Below are positions 1-7,013 of a stretch of DNA of 64,000 nucleotides, piece after piece. The notes below the pieces were generated by a model. The model was not told the origin of the DNA. It ran no database searches and saw only the letters and a program-made list of their open reading frames with translations. Position 1 is the stretch's first letter. Each line of letters opens with the position of its first letter. A program made the translations under genes and the position numbers. Source of the DNA: Ruminococcus sp. (GTDB taxonomy: Bacteria; Bacillota; Clostridia; Lachnospirales; Lachnospiraceae); NCBI GenBank assembly GCA_013911065.1, contig JACERV010000004.1, positions 1 to 64,000 on the forward strand. The letters are read 5' to 3'.

Positions 1-24
1 TTGTGGTACCCTAAAATGGGCCGC

Positions 25-38
25 CCCCGTTGACGGGG
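25..38. repeat. short inverted repeat at window edge
   Basis: CCCCGT and ACGGGG arms are separated by two bases. The first 60 bases are GC-rich, unlike the AT-rich stretch that follows. I cannot assign them to a gene, a riboswitch or a mobile-element end from this fragment. Confidence 0.35.
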
Positions 39-60
39 AGAAAGCAAGGCTGAACTCATG

Positions 61-88
61 AAAATACCGGTGCATGAACACCGGTATT
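61..88 (-). terminator. intrinsic terminator of the thi operon
   Basis: Nine-base arms ATACCGGTG and CACCGGTAT enclose a six-base loop. On the minus strand they are followed by TTTTC. The hairpin lies about 195 bases beyond the thiE stop codon. Bases 93-281 hold no other feature I can support. Confidence 0.6.
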
Positions 89-281
89 ATAAAAAATCAA
101 AATTTACACATTTTACTTGACAAACCCCTCTTAACGATAAAAAGCCGATTATAATTAAACATCCAGGGGGCACCTTTGATACAGCGCAATCATGGTGTTG
201 CCCCCACCTATGATTGCAGCTGTGGATAAGATTACTACTATTCGCTTTGATAATAACAGGCGTCTTCAAGTATCATTAATA

Positions 282-992
282 TTATTCTTTACACGGCTTG
301 TTAGCTTTCCAGGCCTCAATCAGTTTTACAGCCTCCGCTTTAGGATCATCGGCTTCGGATATGGCGGATACGACAAAGAATCCGCCCACTCCTGTTCGGG
401 CGAGTTCCGGAATATCGCAAAGCGTTACCCCGCCGCCTATCACAACCGGCACAGGACTGAGCCTGGCAAGCTTCGAAATATCGGAAAAGCTTCTCGTAAT
501 CACTTTCCCATCGGGCCCAAGGCCGCAATCCGGTTTTGTCTGCGTTTCGTGCAGCGGACCTGCCCCGAAATAGTCGATTTGGCCGACATCGGTGGTTTTG
601 ATGTAATCAAATAATTCATGGGTTCTGGCCGACAGCCCGATGATAGAATCCTCACCCAAATATTCCCGGCAGACTTCCACAGGGATATCCGACTGGCCGA
701 CGTGTATCCCGTCAACCTTGATCCCCTGTTTTCTGGCTGCTAAAACAACATCCAGACGGTCATCCACAAGAAGAGTCACTTGATCTGACCTGCCAAATTT
801 GGCAAGTATAGCAGCTGCCTCTCGGGTCAGCTCAATCATTTCGCTGGCTGAAGCCGTCTTGGAACGAATCTGCAAGCAGGTAAACCCGGCTTCGACCACG
901 TCTGTGATAATCTGACCGACAGGTCTTCCCTTTGTATTCTCCGGCCCTACTACAAAATAGGCCGATATATCTAACTTTTTTCTGTTTCTCAT
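282..992 (-). CDS. thiE: thiamine phosphate synthase
   Basis: A cytosolic TIM-barrel enzyme that joins HMP pyrophosphate to thiazole phosphate to give thiamine phosphate. At 236 aa it is slightly longer than the usual ~210 aa. Visible family motifs are QIRSK near residue 41, DDRLDV at 77-82, the GQSD motif near 99-102, the GPLHETQTK phosphate/pyrophosphate loop at 145-153 and the glycine-rich IGGGVT at 185-190. It is the last gene of the thiamine operon and starts two bases after the stop of the thiamine-binding protein gene, so translation is probably coupled. Expression should follow the tandem TPP riboswitches 2.6 kb upstream. No thiD is visible, so HMP-P kinase must be supplied elsewhere. 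Confidence 0.93.
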   Translation of the reverse strand: MRNRKKLDISAYFVVGPENTKGRPVGQIITDVVEAGFTCLQIRSKTASASEMIELTREAAAILAKFGRSDQVTLLVDDRLDVVLAARKQGIKVDGIHVGQSDIPVEVCREYLGEDSIIGLSARTHELFDYIKTTDVGQIDYFGAGPLHETQTKPDCGLGPDGKVITRSFSDISKLARLSPVPVVIGGGVTLCDIPELARTGVGGFFVVSAISEADDPKAEAVKLIEAWKANKPCKE

Positions 993-994
993 TT

Positions 995-1294
995 TTAATC
1001 CCCCAATATGTCGTTGACTTTGTTAATCTTTGTATTGATGGTATTTGTAAATCCGGGGCGTATATCGGCTTTTAGAACAACCTCGGTGCGAATACCCTTA
1101 TTAGCAAGTACGAATGTTGCATCTTTTACTACTTTCATTACGGCATCCCATTCGCCTTCAATTTCCGTAAACATTGCTGTTGTGCGGTTCGGGAGTCCAG
1201 ACTCACGAATAACCTTCACAACTTCTGCAACCTCAGATACAAGTTCATCGCCCACACCAAAGGGCGCAATTGCAATTGCAACTAATACGTTCAT
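995..1294 (-). CDS. MTH1187/YkoF-type thiamine-binding protein
   Basis: A 99-aa protein of the small ferredoxin-fold family often called MTH1187 or thiamine-binding (DUF77). The family pattern is clear: an N-terminal strand with hydrophobic repeats ending in APFG, a central MFTEIEGEWD segment near residues 41-50, and a basic C-terminus with repeated NTIN/TKIN. Members bind thiamine or HMP-like ligands and may buffer or deliver them. It sits between thiM and thiE with gaps of only a few bases, which supports a thiamine role. No catalytic function is implied by the sequence. Confidence 0.8.
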   Translation of the reverse strand: MNVLVAIAIAPFGVGDELVSEVAEVVKVIRESGLPNRTTAMFTEIEGEWDAVMKVVKDATFVLANKGIRTEVVLKADIRPGFTNTINTKINKVNDILGD

Positions 1295-1297
1295 ACC

Positions 1298-2134
1298 TTA
1301 AACCTCCTCGACGTCAAATGGGTTGCCGGCTATATCAGCCGCAGTAGCTTTATATAATTCATTGAGAAACTCAACTTGAAAGCCTGCCGGCCCATCCGTT
1401 TTGCTTTCCGCACGTTTTCCCGCCAAATTATATACAGCGGTACCGGTGACAGCCGCAATAAACGGCGAAGCCACAGCTGCATACACCCCCACTACTCCGC
1501 CTAAAGAACAACCCGCTCCGGTAATTTTCTCCATAAAATGAGAACCTCCATGAGAAAAGACCACTGCAGAACCATCCGTAATTAAATCCGTTTTGCCTGA
1601 GACGGCAACAGCCCCGCCCGTCCACCGGGCCAGCGCGGCTGCTGCATTTTTTGCGGTGATAACAGAATCCGTAGAATCAACACCACGAACATTAGATGCC
1701 TTTGTCCCGCCATCCAATTCCCATAAACCGGCTAATGCGATGATTTCCGACGCATTGCCGCGGATTACACTCGGCTTATACGCTTTAAATTGTCTGAGTA
1801 GCTCGGTTCTGAGCGAACCGATACCAACGGCTACCGGATCCAGAACCCATGGCTTCCCGTTTTCATACAGAGTTTTAGCCGTCAAAGGCAAAGTCTGCTC
1901 GTAAATCGGCGTAAGTGTACCGACATTGATGTATGTAGCCCCACCGGCTTTCGCCAGAAATTCTCCTTCATCGGGCAGATAGACCATGGCGGCGGACCCG
2001 CCCACGGCAAGCTGCGCATTGGCCACAAAATTGATGGTCACGCTGTTGGTAATCGAACCCGCCATGGGATTCGTCTTTCTCACTTCATTAACGGCCTGAA
2101 TGATTTGTTTTTGGATATCCTCTTTCGTTTTCAT
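1298..2134 (-). CDS. thiM: hydroxyethylthiazole kinase
   Basis: Phosphorylates hydroxyethylthiazole in thiazole salvage and supplies the second substrate of ThiE. It is 278 aa, the normal length. Key features are the N-terminal substrate region (NPMAGSITNSV near 22-32), DPVAVGIGSLRT at 99-110, and the TGAGC motif ending at Cys209, the conserved anion-hole/active-site loop of the ribokinase-like fold. The start has an AAAGGA ribosome site seven or so bases upstream. It follows thiC after 72 bases and precedes the thiamine-binding protein by 3. With ThiC making the pyrimidine, the operon combines de novo HMP synthesis with thiazole salvage; no thiG/thiS/thiH is present here. Confidence 0.93.
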   Translation of the reverse strand: MKTKEDIQKQIIQAVNEVRKTNPMAGSITNSVTINFVANAQLAVGGSAAMVYLPDEGEFLAKAGGATYINVGTLTPIYEQTLPLTAKTLYENGKPWVLDPVAVGIGSLRTELLRQFKAYKPSVIRGNASEIIALAGLWELDGGTKASNVRGVDSTDSVITAKNAAAALARWTGGAVAVSGKTDLITDGSAVVFSHGGSHFMEKITGAGCSLGGVVGVYAAVASPFIAAVTGTAVYNLAGKRAESKTDGPAGFQVEFLNELYKATAADIAGNPFDVEEV

Positions 2135-2206
2135 TTTATGTCATTCCTTTCTAACTGAATTTACTTTTTAACTTCGGTTATTTTTAAACATGTTTACTTT
2201 TGAACC

Positions 2207-3514
2207 TTATTCATCAAAAATGGATACAATCTCCCCATCAAGAATACGGTTCATATTCTTAACGGCACAGAAGTTGCCGCACATACTGCAGGTGTCTTCT
2301 TTTTGCGGCTGTGAAGATTCTCTGTAGGTTTTGGCTTTTTGGGGATCGATTGCAAGCTCAAACATTCTGTTCCAGTCCAGCTTGTGGCGCGCCCTGCTCA
2401 TTTCGTTGTCCCAATCTGCTGCGCCGGGCAGTCCCTTGGCAATATCGGCGGCATGGGCAGCAATCCGCACCGCAATGATTCCCTCCTTTACATCGTTTAC
2501 GTCGGGCAGACGCAAATGCTCGGCAGGGGTCACATAGCACAGAAATGCCGCGCCGTGCTGAGCGGCGATTGCCCCACCGATTGCGGAGGTAATATGATCG
2601 TAGCCAGGGGCAATGTCGGTAACAATCGGACCAAGAACATAAAATGGGGCTCCGTGGCATAGTGTTTTCTGAATTTCCATGTTCGCCGCAATCTGGTTCA
2701 TGGGCATATGTCCCGGCCCTTCAATCATAATCTGAACATCCTTTGCCCACGCTCTTTTGGTTAGCTCGCCGAGTGTAATTAGTTCCTCAATCTGTGCAGC
2801 ATCGGTGCCATCGGCAAGACATCCCGGACGGCAGGCGTCTCCGAGACTCAGAGTGACGTCGTGCTCACGGCAGATTTTGAGAACATCGTCGAAGTGCTCG
2901 TAGAAGGGGTTTTCCTTTCCCGTCATTTCCATCCACGCATAGATAATCGAACCGCCGCGGGAAACAATATTCATCATCCGTTTGTTACGCTTGAACTTTT
3001 CGGCGGTTTCTTTATTGATTCCGCAATGAATGGTCATAAAATCAACACCATCCTCGGCATGCATCCTGACAATATCAAGCCATTCCTCGGTTGTGATTTG
3101 TATAAGGGGCTTATGGTAATACACCACCGCGTCATAAATCGGAACCGTTCCGATCATGGCGGGACAGCTTTTTGTCAGCATTCTGCGGAACTTTCTCGTA
3201 TCACCGAATGAGCTCAAATCCATAATCGCCTCTGCGCCCATATCAACTGCACTGTTTACTTTTTCAAGCTCCATTTCCAGGCTTTCCATATCTCTGGATG
3301 TTCCGAGATTGACATTGATTTTTGTTTTCAACGCCGCGCCCACGCCGTTTGGAGATATGGATTTGTGCAGTTTATTGCACGGGATAATCACCTTCCCCTC
3401 CCCCATCAGCTTTATAAGCGCTTGCTCGGAAATTTGTTCCTTTTCGGCCACCGCCTTCATTTCCTCGGTAACATAGTTGTTTCTGGCTGCTTCCATTTGT
3501 GTTGCAAATTTCAT
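2207..3514 (-). CDS. thiC: phosphomethylpyrimidine synthase (ThiC)
   Basis: Radical SAM enzyme that converts aminoimidazole ribotide to HMP phosphate. At 435 aa it is the short form found in clostridia and archaea. The C-terminal iron-sulfur motif is visible at C409, C412 and C416 (CSMCGNFC), a CX2CX3C spacing, one residue tighter than the CX2CX4C of long-form enzymes. Other family blocks are present, for example [10 protein letters not shown] near residue 38, [13 protein letters not shown] near 262 and the [16 protein letters not shown] region. It is the first gene of the operon, with an AAGGAAAG ribosome site, directly behind the second TPP riboswitch and terminator. Confidence 0.95.
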   Translation of the reverse strand: MKFATQMEAARNNYVTEEMKAVAEKEQISEQALIKLMGEGKVIIPCNKLHKSISPNGVGAALKTKINVNLGTSRDMESLEMELEKVNSAVDMGAEAIMDLSSFGDTRKFRRMLTKSCPAMIGTVPIYDAVVYYHKPLIQITTEEWLDIVRMHAEDGVDFMTIHCGINKETAEKFKRNKRMMNIVSRGGSIIYAWMEMTGKENPFYEHFDDVLKICREHDVTLSLGDACRPGCLADGTDAAQIEELITLGELTKRAWAKDVQIMIEGPGHMPMNQIAANMEIQKTLCHGAPFYVLGPIVTDIAPGYDHITSAIGGAIAAQHGAAFLCYVTPAEHLRLPDVNDVKEGIIAVRIAAHAADIAKGLPGAADWDNEMSRARHKLDWNRMFELAIDPQKAKTYRESSQPQKEDTCSMCGNFCAVKNMNRILDGEIVSIFDE

Positions 3515-3539
3515 ACTTTCCTTCTTTCCCAGAAGAGCG

Positions 3540-3576
3540 CAAAAGCGGAGAGTTACCGAAATGGGCGACTCTCCGT
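3540..3576 (-). terminator. riboswitch-controlled terminator 2, before thiC
   Basis: CGGAGAGT and ACTCTCCG arms are followed on the minus strand by CTTTTGCGC. The hairpin lies between the promoter-distal TPP aptamer and the thiC ribosome site, so it is the natural expression platform. The U-tract is weak; it could also act by masking translation signals. Confidence 0.55.
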
Positions 3577-3589
3577 ATCAAGCAATTTT

Positions 3590-3680
3590 CTATGCTCCCT
3601 ACGGCGGCATTACCCGCATCAGGTAAAGGGTCGAAACAATACAGCTTCCTCTCAGCCTGCTTTTGCAAGCTCCCCTGAAT
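3590..3680 (-). promoter_or_regulatory. TPP riboswitch aptamer 2 (promoter-distal)
   Basis: On the minus strand the conserved THI-box elements appear in order: AGGGGAGC, GCTGAGAGG, GACCCTTTACCTGATGCGGG, then TAATGCCGCCGTAGGGA. It is read directly into thiC. The match to the TPP riboswitch consensus is essentially complete, so I am confident of the ligand class. Confidence 0.93.
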
Positions 3681-3771
3681 ATTTAGTTTATTTACACGCA
3701 GATCAGAAACAGCAGGAACAACCTGACGGTCTAATCTGTTATGTATCGTTTCACAAAGGGTTTCCTATTAT

Positions 3772-3803
3772 ATAAAAAAGGAGACACCTGATTTGGTGTC
3801 TCC
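3772..3803 (-). terminator. riboswitch-controlled terminator 1
   Basis: Perfect nine-base arms GGAGACACC and GGTGTCTCC, followed on the minus strand by TTTTTTATATAA. It directly follows the promoter-proximal TPP aptamer and is a textbook intrinsic terminator. Confidence 0.8.
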
Positions 3804-3817
3804 GAAAAAAATCACTC

Positions 3818-3910
3818 TTTGACTTCCTACGGCGGCATTATCCGCATCAGGTTAAAGGGTCGAAGTTTGATAACTTCCTCTCAGCCTGCTTCACAAGCTC
3901 CCCTGTTATT
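3818..3910 (-). promoter_or_regulatory. TPP riboswitch aptamer 1 (promoter-proximal)
   Basis: On the minus strand: AGGGGAGC, GCTGAGAGG, GACCCTTTAACCTGATGCGG and TAATGCCGCCGTAGGAAG. It is a second complete TPP aptamer about 140 bases upstream of the first and has its own terminator. Confidence 0.93.
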
Positions 3911-3916
3911 TAATAA

Positions 3917-3945
3917 GTTATAGCACATATAAAAGGAAATGTCAA
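3917..3945 (-). promoter_or_regulatory. promoter of the thi operon
   Basis: TTGACA (3940-3945) and TATAAC (3917-3922) on the minus strand, with a 17-base spacer. Transcription would start just before the first TPP aptamer. Confidence 0.7.
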
Positions 3946-3997
3946 TTCGCTTTCACTTAAGTTTTGGGACGGGAGCAGGCTGTTTTCAGCTTTATCT

Positions 3998-4161
3998 TTA
4001 TTTACCAGCAACAAATCCATCCACCAAATCAATGGCTGGTTTTGCCGTCTGAATCTTCTTTTCCGCTTCTTCTCCACTGGCTATATAAAATTCATTGTGT
4101 GGATGAAGAAGTACGCTTGAACCGCAAGTTAGATTGTGCTGAATTGTAAAACTATTCTGAA
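3998..4161 (-). pseudogene. C-terminal coding remnant, family unknown
   Basis: Minus-strand codons run without a stop for about 55 residues and end at a TAA at 3998-4000. The protein-like tail contains LLHPHNEFYIASGEEAEKK and ends in DLVDGFVAGK. The composition is that of a real soluble protein. It has no start codon or ribosome site and begins exactly where the 59-bp palindrome ends; an in-frame TGA lies inside the palindrome. I read it as the surviving 3' end of a deleted or interrupted gene. I do not recognise the family. Confidence 0.4.
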
Positions 4162-4220
4162 AACGAAGAGCAAGGGGGACAGTCCCTTTTCAAAAGGGAC
4201 TGTCCCCCTTGCTCTTCGTT
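4162..4220. repeat. 59-bp perfect palindrome (REP/MITE-like)
   Basis: Two 29-base arms around a single central C (4191) match perfectly. The arms carry AGCAAGGGGGACAGTCCC-type sequence. Bases 4221-4234 repeat part of an arm (CCCCTTGCTCTTCC). The GGGACAGTCCC core is typical of dispersed palindromic repeats associated with RAYT-type transposases in many bacteria, but no such gene is in the window. It may also act as a transcription terminator. Confidence 0.65.
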
Positions 4221-4244
4221 CCCCTTGCTCTTCCGAATTTCATA

Positions 4245-4275
4245 TTGACAAAAATGATACTATGTTATAACATAG
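4245..4275 (+). promoter_or_regulatory. SDR gene promoter with overlapping operator
   Basis: TTGACA (4245-4250) and TAACAT (4268-4273) are 17 bases apart. A perfect 16-bp palindrome, CTATGTTATAACATAG (4260-4275), covers the -10 element and part of the spacer, so a bound repressor would block RNA polymerase. Related sites occur at 6947-6962 and 41246-41263. Confidence 0.65.
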
Positions 4276-4320
4276 GAACAAATAATAAAAGGTTAATTTT
4301 TCAGAAAAGGAGAGAAGAAA

Positions 4321-5097
4321 ATGAGCACATTGGAAAAGTTATTTTCGTTAGAAGGTAAAACGGTTGTTGTTACAGGCGGTGCCCAGGGAATTGGGAAAGT
4401 GGTTGCAACAAAAATGGCTGAGGTTGGGGCGGATATTGTGATTTTCGACTTACAAGAAGAAAAGGCAAAGGAAGCTGCAAAGGAAATTCACGAGTCTACA
4501 GGAAAGAGAACAGCAGCATATGGTCTTGATGTTACAAATCCGGCTCAGGTAAAGGAGATGATCGCCAAAGCGGACGAAGACATGCAGGGACTTGATTTGT
4601 TGTTTAATAATGCTGGTATTGTTATTCAGAAATCGGCATATGATGTGACTCCTGAAGAATGGACAAAGGTTATTAATGTAAATCTGAACGGTGAATATTA
4701 TGTTGCGGCAGAATTTGCGAGGTATCTGAAGGGAAAAGGGAAAAAAGGAGCGATTTGCAATACAGCATCCATGTCCGGCCATATTGTAAACTGGCCTCAG
4801 GAGCAGGCTTCTTATAATGCTTCTAAAGCAGGTGTGATTCAAATGACCAAGTCACTTGCAGTGGAATATTGCAAAGACGGGATACGTGTAAACTGTATTA
4901 GTCCGGGATATATGTATACTGATTTGACATGCCACGTGAATCCGGAATGGCAGGAAAGATGGATGGATATGACCCCTTACGGAAGATATGGACAGCCGGA
5001 AGAATTATGCGGGGCGGTGATTTATCTTCTATCTGATTCCGCATCCTTTACATCAGGAACCGATCTTGTAATTGATGGATGTTTCACGGCGGTGTAA
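4321..5097 (+). CDS. short-chain dehydrogenase/reductase (polyol/sugar type)
   Basis: A 258-aa classical SDR. It shows the NAD(P)-binding TGGAQGIG near residues 18-25, the NNAG motif near 95-98, a catalytic serine in ASMSG near 150 and the YNASK catalytic pair near 165-169. The C-terminus (FTSGTDLVIDGCF) is that of the sugar-alcohol and gluconate branch. A good AAAGGAGAG site precedes the ATG. The gene stands alone, between the palindrome and a strong terminator. Its operator resembles the sites near the sugar-acid operon and the GntR gene, so I infer a role in polyol or sugar-acid oxidation; the substrate cannot be read from the sequence. Confidence 0.85.
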   Translation: MSTLEKLFSLEGKTVVVTGGAQGIGKVVATKMAEVGADIVIFDLQEEKAKEAAKEIHESTGKRTAAYGLDVTNPAQVKEMIAKADEDMQGLDLLFNNAGIVIQKSAYDVTPEEWTKVINVNLNGEYYVAAEFARYLKGKGKKGAICNTASMSGHIVNWPQEQASYNASKAGVIQMTKSLAVEYCKDGIRVNCISPGYMYTDLTCHVNPEWQERWMDMTPYGRYGQPEELCGAVIYLLSDSASFTSGTDLVIDGCFTAV

Positions 5098-5128
5098 ATA
5101 TTAGATTTTTGAACATAGACAAATTAAG

Positions 5129-5172
5129 AGGCCCTACTGATTTTCAGAAGTGAATTTCAGTAGGGCCTTTTT
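5129..5172 (+). terminator. intrinsic terminator of the SDR gene
   Basis: AGGCCCTACTGA and TCAGTAGGGCCT arms, 12 bp perfect, followed by TTTTT. It may also work in reverse for catalase transcripts. A second small hairpin (CATAGAAGA/TCTTCTATG, 5213-5235) lies nearer the catalase stop but lacks a U-tract. Confidence 0.8.
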
Positions 5173-5248
5173 ATGTTTTCGTCTGAACTCTGGTTATTTC
5201 TTATCTCATTATCATAGAAGATCAGGTCTTCTATGAAAGCAATAGTCT

Positions 5249-6754
5249 CTAGCTCCTCCCAGTATTGCTGCACAAACGCATTTGATTTCTGACGGCCTCT
5301 GCAAGTGCAGGAGAAACTTGCTCTAAATGCCATAAGACGATGCGCTGCGTATTATGCTGGGCATCCACAAGCCCCGATGCAATATTACTTGCAAGATTCT
5401 TTTTCTCTACTGCAGAGAAAGATTCGTACCTCTGGGTGGCTTGTGTATAATCATCAGGATTCGGGATTCCGGCACGCATAATTTCACCGGAGACACATCT
5501 GCCGTTTCCACTGGACACCATACATGCAGGGGACCAGTTTGGCTGTTTGTTGACGGGAATATTACGAAAATCAGGGCCCAGTCTGTGGCGCTGTGCATCT
5601 GGATAAATAAAAGTACGTCCCTGCAGTACCTTGTCATCTGAAAATTCAATGCCGGGAACTAAATTTGCAGGATTAAAGGCCAATTTATCTACCTGGTCAG
5701 CATAATTTTCCGGATTGCGGTTTAAAACCATCCGTCCAACGGGTAAGAGGGGATATTGGGTTTCATCCCATAATTTGGTGGGATCCAAAGGATCAAAAGG
5801 AAGTATCTTTGCATCTTCAGGATTCATCAGCTGCACACGCAGCTCATATTCTACAGCCCTGCCTTGTGCTATACTGTCATACAGATCGCGTCCGGCAATA
5901 TCAGGGTCTTTGCATGCAAGGCGCTCTGCCTCCTCCTGGTCAATATGTCTCGCCCCTGCCACAGGGAACCAGTGGTATTTCACATAGCGGCGGACACCTT
6001 GTGCATTCCGCCAGACATAGGCATTCACACTATATCCCTTGATATGGCGGAGACTCTTTACCGTTCCCAAATCCGAGAAAAGCCACATCAGCATATTCGT
6101 TGCCTCCGGATACTTGGCAAACAGGCTCCAAAGCCTCTCCGGGTCATTCAGGTTGTTCACTGGTGAGGGTGACATACGGCTGATTATATCCGGTATATTA
6201 ATGGCATCCCGTATAAAAAAGACAGGGAGATGATTGCAGAGCAAATCAAAAAATCCTTCATCGGTACAAAATCTGGTACTGAATCCCCGCACATTTCTCA
6301 AAGTGTCCGGCGTTCCCAGATTGCTTGAGGCGAGCGAAAAACGTACCGATACCGGAACCTGTTGATTGGGGGTTTGCAAAAATCCGGCTTTTGTATATTG
6401 CCTCATTGAGTGGGTAGTGCGGAAATATCCGAAAGCACCATACCCTTTTGTATGGAGACGTCTTGGCAATGTGGTAGAGAATACAAAATCTTCTAAGGTT
6501 TCATGCAGAACGGTATCCTGCACAAGGACAGGGCCTTGATCACCCACGGTCTGGGAATGGGATATATCTGAATTCCTTGTTTTTTCGCGCATTACATTTG
6601 AACGGGGTGCCGGGACATTCATTTGTTTATTATTCTTATAAGCACCTTGAACAGGTGACCGGCATTGATTGTAATTATTCTGTTCGTTTTGTCTGCCTGT
6701 CGTACACCGGGTATTTTCTTTTTCTGATTGAGACCACTCGTTATTGTTGTACAT
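5249..6754 (-). CDS. haem catalase with an extended N-terminus
   Basis: Breaks down hydrogen peroxide. At 501 aa it is a small-subunit-type catalase. Active-site elements are present: the distal His in PRRLHTKGYGAFG, the catalytic Asn in LLCNHLPVFFIRDA, and the proximal Tyr with its Arg partner in FIYPDAQRHRLGP. The region around the Asn is CNHLP where most catalases have GNNTP, so the distal pocket is somewhat divergent. Residues 1-65 form an Asn/Gln-rich, low-complexity extension before the usual family start. The gene diverges from the sugar-acid operon, and paired palindromes lie between the two. Start: ATG with GGAGGG upstream. Confidence 0.92.
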   Translation of the reverse strand: MYNNNEWSQSEKENTRCTTGRQNEQNNYNQCRSPVQGAYKNNKQMNVPAPRSNVMREKTRNSDISHSQTVGDQGPVLVQDTVLHETLEDFVFSTTLPRRLHTKGYGAFGYFRTTHSMRQYTKAGFLQTPNQQVPVSVRFSLASSNLGTPDTLRNVRGFSTRFCTDEGFFDLLCNHLPVFFIRDAINIPDIISRMSPSPVNNLNDPERLWSLFAKYPEATNMLMWLFSDLGTVKSLRHIKGYSVNAYVWRNAQGVRRYVKYHWFPVAGARHIDQEEAERLACKDPDIAGRDLYDSIAQGRAVEYELRVQLMNPEDAKILPFDPLDPTKLWDETQYPLLPVGRMVLNRNPENYADQVDKLAFNPANLVPGIEFSDDKVLQGRTFIYPDAQRHRLGPDFRNIPVNKQPNWSPACMVSSGNGRCVSGEIMRAGIPNPDDYTQATQRYESFSAVEKKNLASNIASGLVDAQHNTQRIVLWHLEQVSPALAEAVRNQMRLCSNTGRS

Positions 6755-6825
6755 TTATAATCCCTCCAGGAGCGTTACACTCAAAACAATATAATAAAGT
6801 GTATTCTTCATTTTTATAAAGTATG

Positions 6826-6884
6826 CTTATTAAACTATTAGGGTTCAATAAGTATACCTTCTTGAACATTAGTAGTTCAAGAAG
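6826..6884. promoter_or_regulatory. tandem palindromic operator pair A
   Basis: Two palindromes of 10-7-10 geometry. The first is CTTATTAAAC (6826-6835) with GTTCAATAAG (6843-6852). The second is CTTCTTGAAC (6858-6867) with GTTCAAGAAG (6875-6884). Their starts are 32 bp apart, about three helical turns. The same pair, with the same period, occurs at 42499-42557. It lies in the divergent region between catalase and the sugar-acid operon. Confidence 0.65.
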
Positions 6885-6914
6885 TATGACTTCTTACCGT
6901 AACGTATTTATATA

Positions 6915-6962
6915 TTGACAACACATAAATGAAGCATTACAATGTTACTATGTAATAACATA
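6915..6962 (+). promoter_or_regulatory. promoter and start-site operator of the sugar-acid operon
   Basis: TTGACA (6915-6920) and TACAAT (6938-6943) have a 17-base spacer. ACTATGTAATAACATA (6947-6962) covers the expected transcription start and matches the SDR operator at 15 of 16 positions when ACTATGTTATAACATA is used as reference. Confidence 0.65.
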
Positions 6963-7013
6963 ATGTCTATAGACAAATTACAATAACATTTTATGAAAGG
7001 ATGGTTTTTACAA

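Noticed and set aside
1-60. Possible riboswitch fragment at the left edge
   Set aside because: It has some GC-rich hairpin potential but matches no consensus I can verify.
282-992. Plus-strand frames across thiE, thiM and thiC
   Set aside because: They are shadows of well-supported genes, with no ribosome sites or family motifs.
3964-4149. 61-codon plus-strand frame
   Set aside because: No ribosome site, odd composition, and it lies opposite a better minus-strand coding remnant.
4162-4220. CRISPR or attachment site
   Set aside because: A single palindrome with one partial copy; no spacer array, integrase or duplicated target.
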